In this document: positions 55,961-64,000 of the stretch, piece after piece
How positions within the stretch are numbered: the stretch's first letter is position 1
Layout of the letters: each line of letters opens with the position of its first letter
Assembly: GCA_963738365.1 (NCBI GenBank)
Contig: CAVTWH010000010.1
Span: 124,001 to 188,000 of the forward strand
DNA length: 64,000 nucleotides
Direction: 5' to 3'
Source of the DNA: CAVTWH01 sp963738365
Lineage (GTDB): Bacteria > Actinomycetota > Actinomycetes > Mycobacteriales > Micromonosporaceae
Program-made: the position numbers and the translations under genes
Notes under the pieces: generated by a model
Seen by the model: only the letters and a program-made list of their open reading frames with translations
Databases searched by the model: none
Told to the model about the DNA's origin: nothing

Positions 55961-57597
55961 GCGCCGTGGAGACCACCGACGTCGTCGTGATCGGCAGCGG
56001 CTTCGGTGGTGCGATCGCCGCCTACCATCTGGCGGCGGGCGGTGCCGACACGGTCGTACTCGAGCGCGGGCCGTGGCTCGAGGCCGACGACTTCGACCAT
56101 GACTTCCTACTCGGCAAGTCGTACACCAAAGTCTTCGACTTCGTCGTCGGCGAGGGCATGAGCATCCTCGGCGGCAACTGCGTGGGCGGTGGCAGCGTGG
56201 TGTATTTCGCCACCATGCCCAGGGCACCCCGATTCGTCTTCGAGCGCCAGGGCACCATCGGCCGGCGGATCTGGCCGGCCGCGGTCAGCCGGGACAGCCT
56301 GGAACCGTGGTACGACCGGGTGTGCGAGGCGCTGCCGGTGACCCAGCAGACGTGGGACAAGGTGCCCTACGCCGGTGGGCTCTGGGCAGCGGCCTGCGAG
56401 CACGCCGGTCGGACCGCCAACCCGGCGCCGTCCGCGGTCGACGTGGACATGTGCACCAACTGCAACTGGATGATGGCCGGGTGCAAGTTCGACGCCAAGC
56501 GGTCCCTCCTGCTCAACTACCTGCCCGCCGCACTCGCGCACGGCGCGCAGATCAGGCCGCTGCACGAGGTGCAGCGGATCACCCGCAACGCCGACGGCAG
56601 CTACCGCGTGCACTACCGCATCGTGGACGCCGAGGACTACCGAGTACTGCTCGACAGCGGGACGATCGACGCGAAGCTCGTCGTGCTCGCCGCCGGTACC
56701 GGCGCCACGCCGGTCATCCTGCAGCGCTCCGAGCCCGACCTGGGCCCCATGCCGCATGCGGTGGGGCGCTACTTCTCCGGCAACGGGGAGCGGCTGAACA
56801 CCGCCGTCTTCGACGAGGACCGGGTCCGGGAGGTGCTCGGTCTCAGTCGCGATGACGCGCACGCCTATGCCGCGTACCAGATCGGCCGGGGACCGACCGT
56901 CGCCAACTGGGACCGGCTCGACGGCAGGCTGCCGGAGTACGAACGGTTCTCGTTGGAGCAGCTCTACTTCCCGCCCGGGTTGGGCACGATCCTCGCCCAG
57001 GTACCGGGAGCCACCGGACCGACCTGGTACGGCGTGGAGAAGAAGGAGATGCTGCGCCAGTGGCAGTCCTGGCTGACCATCTTCATCATGTCCGAGGACG
57101 ACAACGAGGGCGTGTTCGGGCCCCCGCCGGAAACCGGCAACGCGGCGCGCCTGTCGCAGCAGATGCTCGGGCACGGGCCGCTGCGGTACGAGCCGACGGC
57201 CAATACCCGGCACGGCTGGGCGCTGGCGGACGCCGAGATCAAGGACATCCTGGAGCGTGACGGGCTGGCCCGGGTCGCACCGTGGACCAACGACCTGGTC
57301 GGCGCGTACACCGTGCATCCCCTGGCGTCCTGCCGCATTGGTGATGATCCCGCCACCTCCGCACTGGACGACAATCACGAACTGCGCGGCCACCCGGGCA
57401 TCTTCGTGACCGACGGCTCGGCGGTACCGACGGCGCTGACGGTCAACCCTGCGCTGACCATCGCCGCGCTCGCGGAGCGGGCCATGCCCGCGATGATCCG
57501 CGCCGCCCAGCAGCGCGGCGTCAACGTCCGCTACGGCGCACCGGCACCGGACGGCGCCACCGCCGCCCGGGACGCCGTCGTCGCCCGGACCACCTGA
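55957..57597 (+). CDS. GMC-family oxidoreductase (cholesterol-oxidase-like), second copy
   Basis: This 546-residue flavoprotein has VVIGSGFGGAIAAYHLAAGG near the N-terminus and GGNCVGGGSVVYFATM. A cysteine-rich segment, CTNCNWMMAGCKFDAK, is typical of the long-chain alcohol and cholesterol oxidase branch. The C-terminal GMC block is VTDGSAVPTALTVNPALTIA. It is translationally coupled to DUF5987. It should oxidise a hydroxyl on a hydrophobic substrate. It belongs to a different GMC branch from the gene at 43304-44881, so it may carry out a separate oxidation. Confidence 0.9.
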   Translation: MSAVETTDVVVIGSGFGGAIAAYHLAAGGADTVVLERGPWLEADDFDHDFLLGKSYTKVFDFVVGEGMSILGGNCVGGGSVVYFATMPRAPRFVFERQGTIGRRIWPAAVSRDSLEPWYDRVCEALPVTQQTWDKVPYAGGLWAAACEHAGRTANPAPSAVDVDMCTNCNWMMAGCKFDAKRSLLLNYLPAALAHGAQIRPLHEVQRITRNADGSYRVHYRIVDAEDYRVLLDSGTIDAKLVVLAAGTGATPVILQRSEPDLGPMPHAVGRYFSGNGERLNTAVFDEDRVREVLGLSRDDAHAYAAYQIGRGPTVANWDRLDGRLPEYERFSLEQLYFPPGLGTILAQVPGATGPTWYGVEKKEMLRQWQSWLTIFIMSEDDNEGVFGPPPETGNAARLSQQMLGHGPLRYEPTANTRHGWALADAEIKDILERDGLARVAPWTNDLVGAYTVHPLASCRIGDDPATSALDDNHELRGHPGIFVTDGSAVPTALTVNPALTIAALAERAMPAMIRAAQQRGVNVRYGAPAPDGATAARDAVVARTT

Positions 57598-57613
57598 CCG
57601 GGAGGGGGTCCGC

Positions 57614-58708
57614 ATGCCATCCCTGTTCGCTCGGGCGACCCGTCGCATCGGTATGACCCACATCCGTTATGTGGAGCCGATTATGCTGTCGACGGCGCCT
57701 CCGCCGGTGGAGCACGTCTACCGGGAGATGGAGCGCGATTTCGGCATGCTCGCGCCGCCGGTCGCCCTGCACGCTCCGGCACCCGCCACGCTCGCCGCGG
57801 TCTGGCTGATTCTGCGGGAAACGTTGCTGGTGCCGGGGCTGGTCGACCGCAGGACCAAGGAAGTGATCGCGGCGGCGGTGTCGCTGGCCAACCGATGTCC
57901 GTACTGCGTGGAGGTGCACGGCACCACGCTGGGCGGGCTGACGGCCGGATCCGATGCCGCCGCCGTGATGTCCGACCGCCTGGACGCCGTCACCGATGCC
58001 AAGCTTCGCGGGGCGGCCCAGTGGGCCCGCGCCACCGGCACCGGTGGCGGCGCCGACACCGCCCGGTCGGCGGCGGTGTTCACGCAGCGGGAAGCGCCGG
58101 AGTTCATCGGCGTCGCGGTGGCCTTTCACTACATCAACCGGATGGTCAACGTCTTCCTGCGGGAGTCGCCGCTGCCGCCGGTGCCGGACGCGACGGCAGG
58201 TGCCCTGCGGCGCGCTGCCGGCCGGATCCTGCGCAAGCAGACCAGGATCGTGCCGGCACCGGGTGGGTCGGAGGGCCTGCTGCCGGACGCGCCGGTACCC
58301 GACGATCTGGCGTGGGCCGCCACCAGCCCGCGCATCGCGACGACGTTCGCCCGCGCCAGCGCCGCCATCGACGCGGGCGGCGCCAGGGTGGTACCGGAGA
58401 ACGTGCGACGGCTGGTGCTTTCCCGGCTCGCCGGTGGCGGCGCGTTCTCGGCCGGACTGGGCACCCGGTTCTGGCTGGAGGAGACGCTGGCGGACTGCAC
58501 CGAGGAGGAGCGCCGCGTCGGTCGGCTGGCGCTGCTGGTGGCGTCCGCTTCCTATCAGGTGACATCGCGCGTCGTCGAGGAGTTCCGGGAGCTGGGCCAC
58601 GGCGACGACGGCCTGATCGAGCTCACCTCCTGGGCCAGTCTGGCCGCCGCCCGGCAGATCGGTGCCGACCTGCGTCCGGATCCGAGGCCGCTGGCCGCCG
58701 GCGGCTGA
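57614..58708 (+). CDS. AhpD/carboxymuconolactone decarboxylase-like protein, second copy
   Basis: This 364-residue paralogue of the protein at 52910-53992 shares the start pattern RYVEPI, the AhpD motif ANRCPYCVEVHG (Cys95, Cys98, His102), the block NRMVNVFLRESPLPP and a similar C-terminus. Two double-length AhpD-like proteins in one cluster suggest a paired or heterodimeric role. A GGGAGG site precedes the ATG, and it follows the GMC gene by 16 bp. Confidence 0.87.
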   Translation: MPSLFARATRRIGMTHIRYVEPIMLSTAPPPVEHVYREMERDFGMLAPPVALHAPAPATLAAVWLILRETLLVPGLVDRRTKEVIAAAVSLANRCPYCVEVHGTTLGGLTAGSDAAAVMSDRLDAVTDAKLRGAAQWARATGTGGGADTARSAAVFTQREAPEFIGVAVAFHYINRMVNVFLRESPLPPVPDATAGALRRAAGRILRKQTRIVPAPGGSEGLLPDAPVPDDLAWAATSPRIATTFARASAAIDAGGARVVPENVRRLVLSRLAGGGAFSAGLGTRFWLEETLADCTEEERRVGRLALLVASASYQVTSRVVEEFRELGHGDDGLIELTSWASLAAARQIGADLRPDPRPLAAGG

Positions 58709-58719
58709 ACACCGCCGGC

Positions 58720-58743
58720 GGCCAGCCGCCACCACAGCTGGCC
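58720..58743. terminator. hairpin terminator
   Basis: GGCCAGC (58720-58726) pairs with GCTGGCC (58737-58743) between the convergent AhpD-like and SCP2 genes. Confidence 0.55.
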
Positions 58744-58755
58744 GCGCCACCACAG

Positions 58756-59202
58756 CTAGCCGCTGGGTACCTCGAACATGCCCGGGAACCTGGTGGCCAA
58801 TCCCAGGTCTCCCTTGGCCTTCATCCGGCCCCGCACGAACAGCACCATCGGGCTGGCGTTTCCGGTGACCACCTTGAGGAAGTCCACGACGCCGATGGTC
58901 AGCGCGAGTCGCGGCTCCCGCTCCGCACGCGCGGAGATCGTGCAGGTTCCGGTCGCAATGACGATTTCATAGGTGTCGACATCGCCGTCCGGGCGATCGC
59001 CGATCCGCCAGTGCACCACCGCGTCCGTCGATCCCGCGCGATCAGCCCGGAACACCCCGGGCATGTCGCGGAAGATCCTGTTCAGGACGGCGGCGCGTTG
59101 CGGGCCCTGCATCATCTGCCGCAACTCCTCGGCGGGTGTCTGTTTCACCATCCGGGCCAGGTCCCGCTCGCCCATCGCCGCGAGATCCGCGTCCGCTGAC
59201 AC
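58756..59202 (-). CDS. SCP2 sterol-carrier-domain protein
   Basis: This 148-residue protein has a single SCP2-like domain (about 40-145, with VVHWRIGDRPDGDVDTYEIV, LALTIGVVDFLKVVTGNASP and VRGRMKAKGDLGLATRFPGM). SCP2 folds bind hydrophobic ligands. In a cluster that makes a reactive lipophilic core it may act as carrier, chaperone or sequestering protein. A GGGGGAGGTCAA site precedes the GTG. It is convergent with the AhpD-like gene. Confidence 0.87.
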   Translation of the reverse strand: MSADADLAAMGERDLARMVKQTPAEELRQMMQGPQRAAVLNRIFRDMPGVFRADRAGSTDAVVHWRIGDRPDGDVDTYEIVIATGTCTISARAEREPRLALTIGVVDFLKVVTGNASPMVLFVRGRMKAKGDLGLATRFPGMFEVPSG

Positions 59203-59356
59203 TTGACCTCCCCCAATTGTCGATGGCGACAGGCGAAGGTTGTTCGTCGGCCGCCCTTGTGCTGATTCTCGGCGGCCCGGGTGGTGCGCGGCTACCTTCA
59301 GGCTGCGCGCTGCCAGCCCGACCGGTCCGCCGGCCGTTCCGGGCTGGTCGCGTGGC

Positions 59357-60155
59357 CTACCAGCCGACCGGGTAACGGCGCAGCGCGTCGGCGCGGTTGT
59401 CGTGCACCGGCTCGACCATCGACCGCGTACGCCACCGGGGCGGGCAGTACCGGCGGGTCGAGGATGCCGGCCGCGCGCAGCGGCACGTCCGCGAGCAGGA
59501 TGGTGGTGTTGTGGTGCACGGTGAGCGGACCGTTGGCGCCCACCGACTGCCGGCCCGGGCCGGTGCGGGAGTCGTCGTTGCCCGGTCGCACCGACAACGA
59601 CTGCGCCACCAGATACCAGCTGCCCTCGGGTATGCAGGTGAGGATGAAGTGCCCGGGCCGGGACAGCAACGTGCAGGCGATCGGCCGCCCCTCGGGCAAC
59701 CGGTTGGCGAACAGGCCGAGGAACACCGGGCCGTCGCCGGCCGGGGTGGCGCAGACGCTGCCGAGCACGGTCGCACACGGTGCCGTGGGACCCTCGGGGC
59801 CGTCTCGACCGGCCTCGGACACGAAGCCACCGCAACGGCGGTAGGCGATGGGCGAGACGCCCACGGTGCGGGCGAAGCGCGAGCTGAAGGTGCCCACGCT
59901 GGCGTACCCCACGGTGTGGCTGATCTCGGCCACGTTCAGCTCGGTTGCGGCAAGCAGCTCCTTCGCCCGCTGAATGCGCAGCGCCGAATGGAAGCGCCGT
60001 GGCGACAAACCGGTAACCCGCTCGAACAGCCGGGTGAAGTGGAACTTGCTGAACATGGCAGTGCGTGCCATTTCGTCAATCGTCAGCGGTTCGCTCAGAT
60101 TCTCGTACATTCTGGCGATCACCCGTCTGACCGCGCGCTCCGTGCTTTCGTCCAT
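59357..60155 (-). CDS. AraC/XylS-family regulator, second copy, probable 3' frameshift
   Basis: This paralogue of the first AraC regulator has the same N-terminal double helix-turn-helix (LTIDEMARTAMFSKFHFTRL, VAEISHTVGYASVGTFSSRF) and a related effector-binding C-terminal domain. Read literally the frame continues to 59298, but after about 59417 its third-position GC collapses. The neighbouring frame encodes VEPVHDNRADALRRYPVGW and stops at 59357. Removing one G near 59417 joins them into 265 residues. A GGGGAGG site precedes the ATG. It is the likely right-hand regulator of the cluster. Confidence 0.88.
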
Positions 60156-61346
60156 TGCGCAGACGCCTCCCCGCAGTCGTCTTTGTACTGGGCGGATCTC
60201 GCTACTCATCGGAGCGGCCCCGACCCATCGCCGCGGCCTCGGCGGTTGGGTAATTCAGCCACAATCCGAAACGCGAAAGACAGCGCCGACCGGCTGGACA
60301 CATTCGTCGAACCGATCGACTCGCGGAAGGCAACGTTGCCCACCTTGCATTGACGTCAACCTCTTGATAAACAAGGTTCGAATCTAGCACCCCCGGTATC
60401 TGACTTCAATACATCTGCAAAATGACCTCAACCGGACAGATGCGATACTCGAATTGCAGGTACAAAACTGTCTCGGGCGCAGTCGCCGATCTTCATCGGA
60501 CAGGCGCTGACATGCGACAACACCCGACCACCGCCACGTCGAGCACGAACGCGTCCACCGCACAAAGAGATCATCTGCCCTGCCTGGGGGCCGTGCCCGA
60601 CCCTCCACCACAGCACATCCGGGCGCGGGCCGGCCCGGTCGGTCCGCGGCCGCGGCCGGGAGTCGCGTTCGTGACAGGAAGGTGGAGACGTCGCTGGACG
60701 CTGCGAACGCGGTGAGCGTGGCCCCAGCGGAAGTCGTGCTGTGGCTGTTTGGCACCGACGGCAACGGTGCGACGATTTGGACCATAGGCGGATATCTATG
60801 GATTGCTGCCCTGATCCAGGGCTTAAAACGCATAAAGGCAGTCCGCGGAACTCGCGAATTACACCGGTCCGGCACCATCTTGCGGCCTGGCGCGCCGTGC
60901 GGATAGCGATGAACGGAACAGGGAGCGCCACAATGAGCGGAAAGCTCCAGTCGGGAAAACACGAGACGCGACGGCAGCAAATGACGACCCAAGCGGGTGG
61001 TTTCTGTGGCTACGGGTATCGATTCCGAGTCCCGTCGACACCGACTATAACCCGGGAGATCCCGCAATTCCTGCCGGACGGGGAGCCGGCCAGCGGAGGG
61101 CCCGAGCCGGGCGCGGCGATTGCCGGGGAATATGCGCAGGCCCGGCCGCGCAGCGACAAGTACCGAAAAGCGGGCTGCCTTTCAGAAGTCGCGGCGTGCA
61201 TCAGGCCGAGAAGGACACGGACGACCTCTACCCGACGCCGGGGCGCCACAGATCACGCTCACCCCGGCGGTGCCGATAGTCCACGTCCGACACGCCGGGG
61301 CCGTCACTGCTTGCACAGCTGCGCAGGTCCCGCGGCGCGCCGGGAG
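60156..61346. other. gene-free region right of the enediyne cluster
   Basis: This 1.2-kb region is relatively AT-rich. Close to the AraC start it carries the palindromes GGCAACGTTGCC (60329-60340) and TTGACGTCAA (60350-60359), candidate regulator sites. A 74-codon open frame from the GTG at 60682 has a hydrophobic core but no proper ribosome site. No recognisable gene or RNA was found. It may be a decayed boundary. Confidence 0.45.
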
Positions 61347-61943
61347 CTAGCCGCGGCTGACCGCGTCACGGACGTCCAGGTAGCCGTCACTGGCCCGCCA
61401 CAACGCATCGGCGACCGGTTCGAGCTTGCCGGGACTCCAGCGCCGCTCCTCGTACGCCCGGGTACAGGCGCGAAGGGCGCGCAGACTGACCGTCAGCTCC
61501 GCGCGCAACCGCTCCCGCAGCTCGTCGGCCGTCGGTGGGGCCGTGCTGACAGACTCGCCACGCCCCATCCGCAGCGCCGCCACCACGTCCTGCCTGACTC
61601 CGTCCGCCTCGTCCCAGACCAGGGCCGGCCGATCGATGCGATGGTTCCATACCGGGCCGTGCGCAGATCTCCACCAGGGCAGTACCGGGTTCTTGGCCAG
61701 ACCTGTGGCGTTGGACCAGTGCTGCGCCCCGCGCGGCTGCGTCCACCAGCCGACCTCGTCGACGGGAAGGTCCACGCAGAGCGCAACCGTTACGGTCTCG
61801 AGGTCTCCTGGCGGGCCGAGGATGTCCCCGACGGCCCACAGCTGGGTCACTCGTAGCGGGAAGATCGAGGACGGCCGGGTGATCATTTCCGCGCATTGCT
61901 GCGCGAGCGACTCGACGTGATGCACGGCGCGTACCCAGTTCAT
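61347..61943 (-). CDS. DUF7711-like hypothetical protein
   Basis: This 198-residue protein begins MNWVRAVHHVESLAQQCAEM and has AVGDILGPPGDLETVTVALC and VGWWTQPRGAQHWSNATGL. It matches an actinomycete family of unknown function that I associate with DUF7711. It is rich in Trp and Arg, with no signal peptide or membrane segment. It appears monocistronic, and no function can be proposed. Confidence 0.72.
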   Translation of the reverse strand: MNWVRAVHHVESLAQQCAEMITRPSSIFPLRVTQLWAVGDILGPPGDLETVTVALCVDLPVDEVGWWTQPRGAQHWSNATGLAKNPVLPWWRSAHGPVWNHRIDRPALVWDEADGVRQDVVAALRMGRGESVSTAPPTADELRERLRAELTVSLRALRACTRAYEERRWSPGKLEPVADALWRASDGYLDVRDAVSRG

Positions 61944-62155
61944 ACCGCCATCCTGACCCACCGGAGCCGCCGGACCAATCGGGAGCCCCGCGCGACCCCG
62001 AACAAGATGCGATGCTCCATCTGGCGGACAGGCGATGGTGACATCCCCGACGACGACCGATCGAGCCGACCCGCCACGCGGGGTCGAGTAGCGCCCGGGC
62101 CGCGATCTGAGCGGACGTCGGCCATGATGAGACGTCCAGTCGAAGGCGGGTGACG

Positions 62156-62692
62156 ATGAGGCGACCGACACTGTTCCTGACCGTGGGCCTGCCGTGCACG
62201 GGCAAGACCACTGCGGCTCGGCGCATCGAAGTCGAGCACAAGGCACTTCGTCTCACGAAGGACGAATGGGTGAAGGCCCTCTATGGGCACGAGAATCCGC
62301 CGGCGGCTCAGGACGTGATCGAGGGACGGCTCATCCAGATCGGGCTGCGCGCCCTCGAACTCGGCAACAACGTCGTGATCGACTACGGCCTCTGGGGTCG
62401 GGACGAGCGCTCCGCTCTACGGCAGGCAGCGGCAGACCTGGACGCGACGGTGGAGCTGCACTACTTCGAGCTCGCCCCGGCCGAGCAGCGGCGACGACTT
62501 GATCAACGTCAAGCCGAAGCGCCGCACACCACGTGGCCCATCTCCGACGAGGAACTCGCCGAGTGGGCTGCCATCATCGACATCCCGACGCGGGGCGAAC
62601 TCGACGGCAGTGAACCTGTCGACGACCCACCGGCCGGCTTCGCGACCTGGGCCCAGTGGCGCGGATACCGCTGGCCGCCGTCGGTCTCCTGA
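62156..62692 (+). CDS. P-loop AAA/zeta-toxin-like kinase family protein
   Basis: This 178-residue ATP-binding protein has the Walker A TVGLPCTGKTTAARRIE (about 7-23), a Walker B-like NNVVIDYGLWGRDER and an Arg-rich lid (AEQRRRLDQRQAEAPHTTWP). This is the pattern of small kinases related to chloramphenicol phosphotransferase, zeta toxin or gluconate kinase. The substrate is unknown. The ATG at 62156 follows GAAGGCGG; a GTG at 62150 is an alternative. Confidence 0.85.
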   Translation: MRRPTLFLTVGLPCTGKTTAARRIEVEHKALRLTKDEWVKALYGHENPPAAQDVIEGRLIQIGLRALELGNNVVIDYGLWGRDERSALRQAAADLDATVELHYFELAPAEQRRRLDQRQAEAPHTTWPISDEELAEWAAIIDIPTRGELDGSEPVDDPPAGFATWAQWRGYRWPPSVS

Positions 62693-62780
62693 CGCCTGCG
62701 CGCACCCGGCTGGACCGTGCGCGGCGGTTGTGTTGATTCGCGGCAGCGTCGGATGTCCGGTGCCACAGGACATCGCCCGG

Positions 62781-63719
62781 TTACTGGTCGTCGCGGTCTG
62801 CGGCGATGAGCTTGCGTACGGCGTCGAAGGCGGGTTTGCGGCTGTAGTCGTCGCGCAGGATTCCGAATCGGCTGGTCCAGCTTCCGGCGGTCAGGCCGTC
62901 GCGCAGCCCGAACAGTTCGTAGGCGGTGACTCCGACCTGAGCCTCCACGACCGCGGTAGCCACGGCGGTGAGTACGCCCGCCTGGGTGGCTTCGTCGCGG
63001 TCGTGGTCGGTGGGCCAGCCGGTCTCGGTGATGTGGATCGGGGTGGTGGCCGGGACACCGACGTCGTTGGTGACTTCGCGGAAGCGGGTGACCAGACCGC
63101 GTACCGCCCGGGGAAGGTCCGGGTGCGGGATGGGGCGGAACACGTCGGGGAAGGCGTCCAGGCCGACGTAGTCCAGGCGGCCCAGCAGGTCAGGTCCCAA
63201 CGCGTCGGCCATCCGGCGCCAGAAGGCGGGCTGGGGCAGGCCGGCAGCGTTGATGCCGACCTGGACGCTGGTGCCCAGTCGGTCGCGTTCGTCCAGCGCG
63301 GCGGCGACCCCGGCGGCCACCGCCTCGAAGCAGCCGGGGCTACCGCCGTCCAGCGGCGCGGCTACGTTGAGTTCTTCGCCGACCTGGACCTTGCCGCCGC
63401 CCCAGCCGGCCACGTCTCGGACGGCTCGGCGTACGTACCCGGCGAATCCGACGGGATCGGCTACCTGGCTCTGGTAACAGGCCACGAGGTCGATCAGGCG
63501 GCCTTGTCCGGCGTAGCGCCCGGGTTGGCGTGGGGCCGGGGCGGCGGCCCGGGTTCCGGTGCCGAAGTGGCGATAGCAACGGATGTAGAAGTGGTGCGCG
63601 TCCTGCTGGAGGTCGCGCAGGGCGGTCAGGGTGGCAGCCGGGTCCTCGGGCGGGCAGTCGAGCGGCTGGAAGTCGACCAGGTCTGCTGCGACAACGCCGG
63701 GCCAGATTCCATAGATCAT
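62781..63719 (-). CDS. glycoside-hydrolase-like TIM-barrel protein
   Basis: This 312-residue protein shows a clan A-like barrel. QVGEELNVAAP has a possible acid/base Glu and PIHITETGWPTDHDRDEATQ the likely nucleophile Glu after strand seven. LDYVGLDAFPDVFRP and AYELFGLRDG also fit. No signal peptide is visible, so it is probably intracellular. It is divergent from a PadR-type gene across three tandem 14-bp repeats, which suggests repression by that regulator. A GCGGAGGAGC site precedes the ATG. Confidence 0.78.
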   Translation of the reverse strand: MIYGIWPGVVAADLVDFQPLDCPPEDPAATLTALRDLQQDAHHFYIRCYRHFGTGTRAAAPAPRQPGRYAGQGRLIDLVACYQSQVADPVGFAGYVRRAVRDVAGWGGGKVQVGEELNVAAPLDGGSPGCFEAVAAGVAAALDERDRLGTSVQVGINAAGLPQPAFWRRMADALGPDLLGRLDYVGLDAFPDVFRPIPHPDLPRAVRGLVTRFREVTNDVGVPATTPIHITETGWPTDHDRDEATQAGVLTAVATAVVEAQVGVTAYELFGLRDGLTAGSWTSRFGILRDDYSRKPAFDAVRKLIAADRDDQ

Positions 63720-63732
63720 CTACAGCTCCTCC

Positions 63733-63774
63733 GCTAACCGTATACGGCTAACCGTAAACGGCTACCCGAATACG
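63733..63774. promoter_or_regulatory. three-copy 14-bp operator between GH-like and PadR genes
   Basis: Tandem units gctaaccgtatacg (63733-63746), gctaaccgtaaacg (63747-63760) and gctacccgaatacg (63761-63774) each contain a CCGTATACGG-like dyad. They sit in the divergent promoter region, where a PadR dimer array could bind. Confidence 0.7.
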
Positions 63775-63800
63775 GTCAACAGCTCGGCTAAGCTGGCCCG

Positions 63801-64000
63801 GTGCCCAAGAACGCGCTGGACAACCCCCTGGTACTGCCGATCCTCGGCCTGCTGATCGAGCAACCACGACACGCCTACGCACTCTTCGCAGAACTGCGCC
63901 GCCGCTACGAATACCTCGACGTACGCAACGCGACCGTCTACACGCTGGTGGAAACCCTGACCGGGGCAGGCTGGATCGCAGCCGACGGCACCGGCCGGCA
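63801..64000 (+). CDS. PadR-family regulator, C-terminus beyond window
   Basis: This gene starts with the GTG at 63801. The product begins VPKNALDNPLVLPILGLLIE and continues RHAYALFAELRRRYEYLDVR and NATVYTLVETLTGAGWI, the winged-helix DNA-binding domain of PadR-family regulators (about 66 residues in the window). The C-terminal dimerisation helix is off the end. Divergent placement and the repeat array suggest autoregulation and control of the GH-like gene. Confidence 0.88.
   Translation, partial: MPKNALDNPLVLPILGLLIEQPRHAYALFAELRRRYEYLDVRNATVYTLVETLTGAGWIAADGTGR

Noticed and set aside
60682..60906. A 74-codon rightward frame with a hydrophobic core
   Set aside because: The GTG lacks a properly spaced ribosome site, coding bias is weak and no family is recognised.

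Overview
The window is very GC-rich with strong G/C bias at third codon positions. It carries actinomycete-type genes: CBM2 and ricin-type lectin secreted enzymes, HxlR, LacI and PadR regulators, and an enediyne polyketide synthase. It most resembles a filamentous actinomycete, perhaps of the Micromonosporaceae; the genus is an inference. No tRNA, rRNA, CRISPR array or transposase gene was seen.

Layout. 1-13 kb holds general metabolism: a partial alpha/beta hydrolase, a quinone-oxidoreductase-like gene divergent from an HxlR regulator, a GH3 lipoprotein-type hydrolase, an LLM flavin oxidoreductase, an aminoglycoside-phosphotransferase-like kinase, a sulfite-oxidase-like molybdoenzyme, a hydrolase-DinB fusion, and a BAAT-type thioester hydrolase split by one indel. 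12-19 kb is a polymer-degradation patch: a LacI regulator, a CBM2-linked esterase, an esterase with a ricin-type lectin domain, and a GH5 glycosidase with a C-terminal ricin-like region, behind a strong palindromic operator. 19-25.7 kb has an epoxide-hydrolase-like gene, a wHTH regulator, a VOC protein, a patatin-like protein and an MFS pump.

26-60 kb is an enediyne biosynthetic gene cluster. One leftward operon (35138 to 25970) encodes a DUF1702 protein, the enediyne PKS (PksE, KS-AT-ACP-KR-DH-PPTase), its thioesterase (TEBC/E10), a flavin reductase and a P450. A second leftward operon (53992 to 48518) encodes an AhpD-like protein followed by UnbL, UnbV and UnbU, the conserved warhead cassette, and ends at a strong hairpin. 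Between them lie an MFS exporter with an HxlR regulator, an FMN alpha-hydroxy-acid oxidase, an epoxide hydrolase, a GMC oxidoreductase, an FAD monooxygenase, an SgcJ-like protein, a CopC-like membrane protein and a small membrane protein. To the right, a rightward operon carries an NAD-dependent epimerase, a DUF5987 protein, a second GMC oxidoreductase and a second AhpD-like protein. An SCP2 protein and a second AraC regulator close the cluster. PksE and the thioesterase would make the polyene precursor. UnbL/V/U and the oxidative enzymes would mature it, the epoxide hydrolase would open an epoxide, and the MFS pump would export it. No glycosyltransferase, deoxysugar, NRPS, aromatic-acid or classical apoprotein gene is visible, so the product may be an undecorated or unusually decorated core.

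Several core genes (pksE, unbV, unbU, the second araC) are interrupted by single-base shifts although both sides keep conserved sequence. About a dozen such sites are listed. Most look like one extra base, which fits sequence error better than decay, but this needs read-level checking. 60-64 kb returns to unrelated genes: a DUF7711-like protein, a P-loop kinase-like ATPase, a GH-like TIM-barrel protein, and a partial PadR regulator with a three-copy operator.
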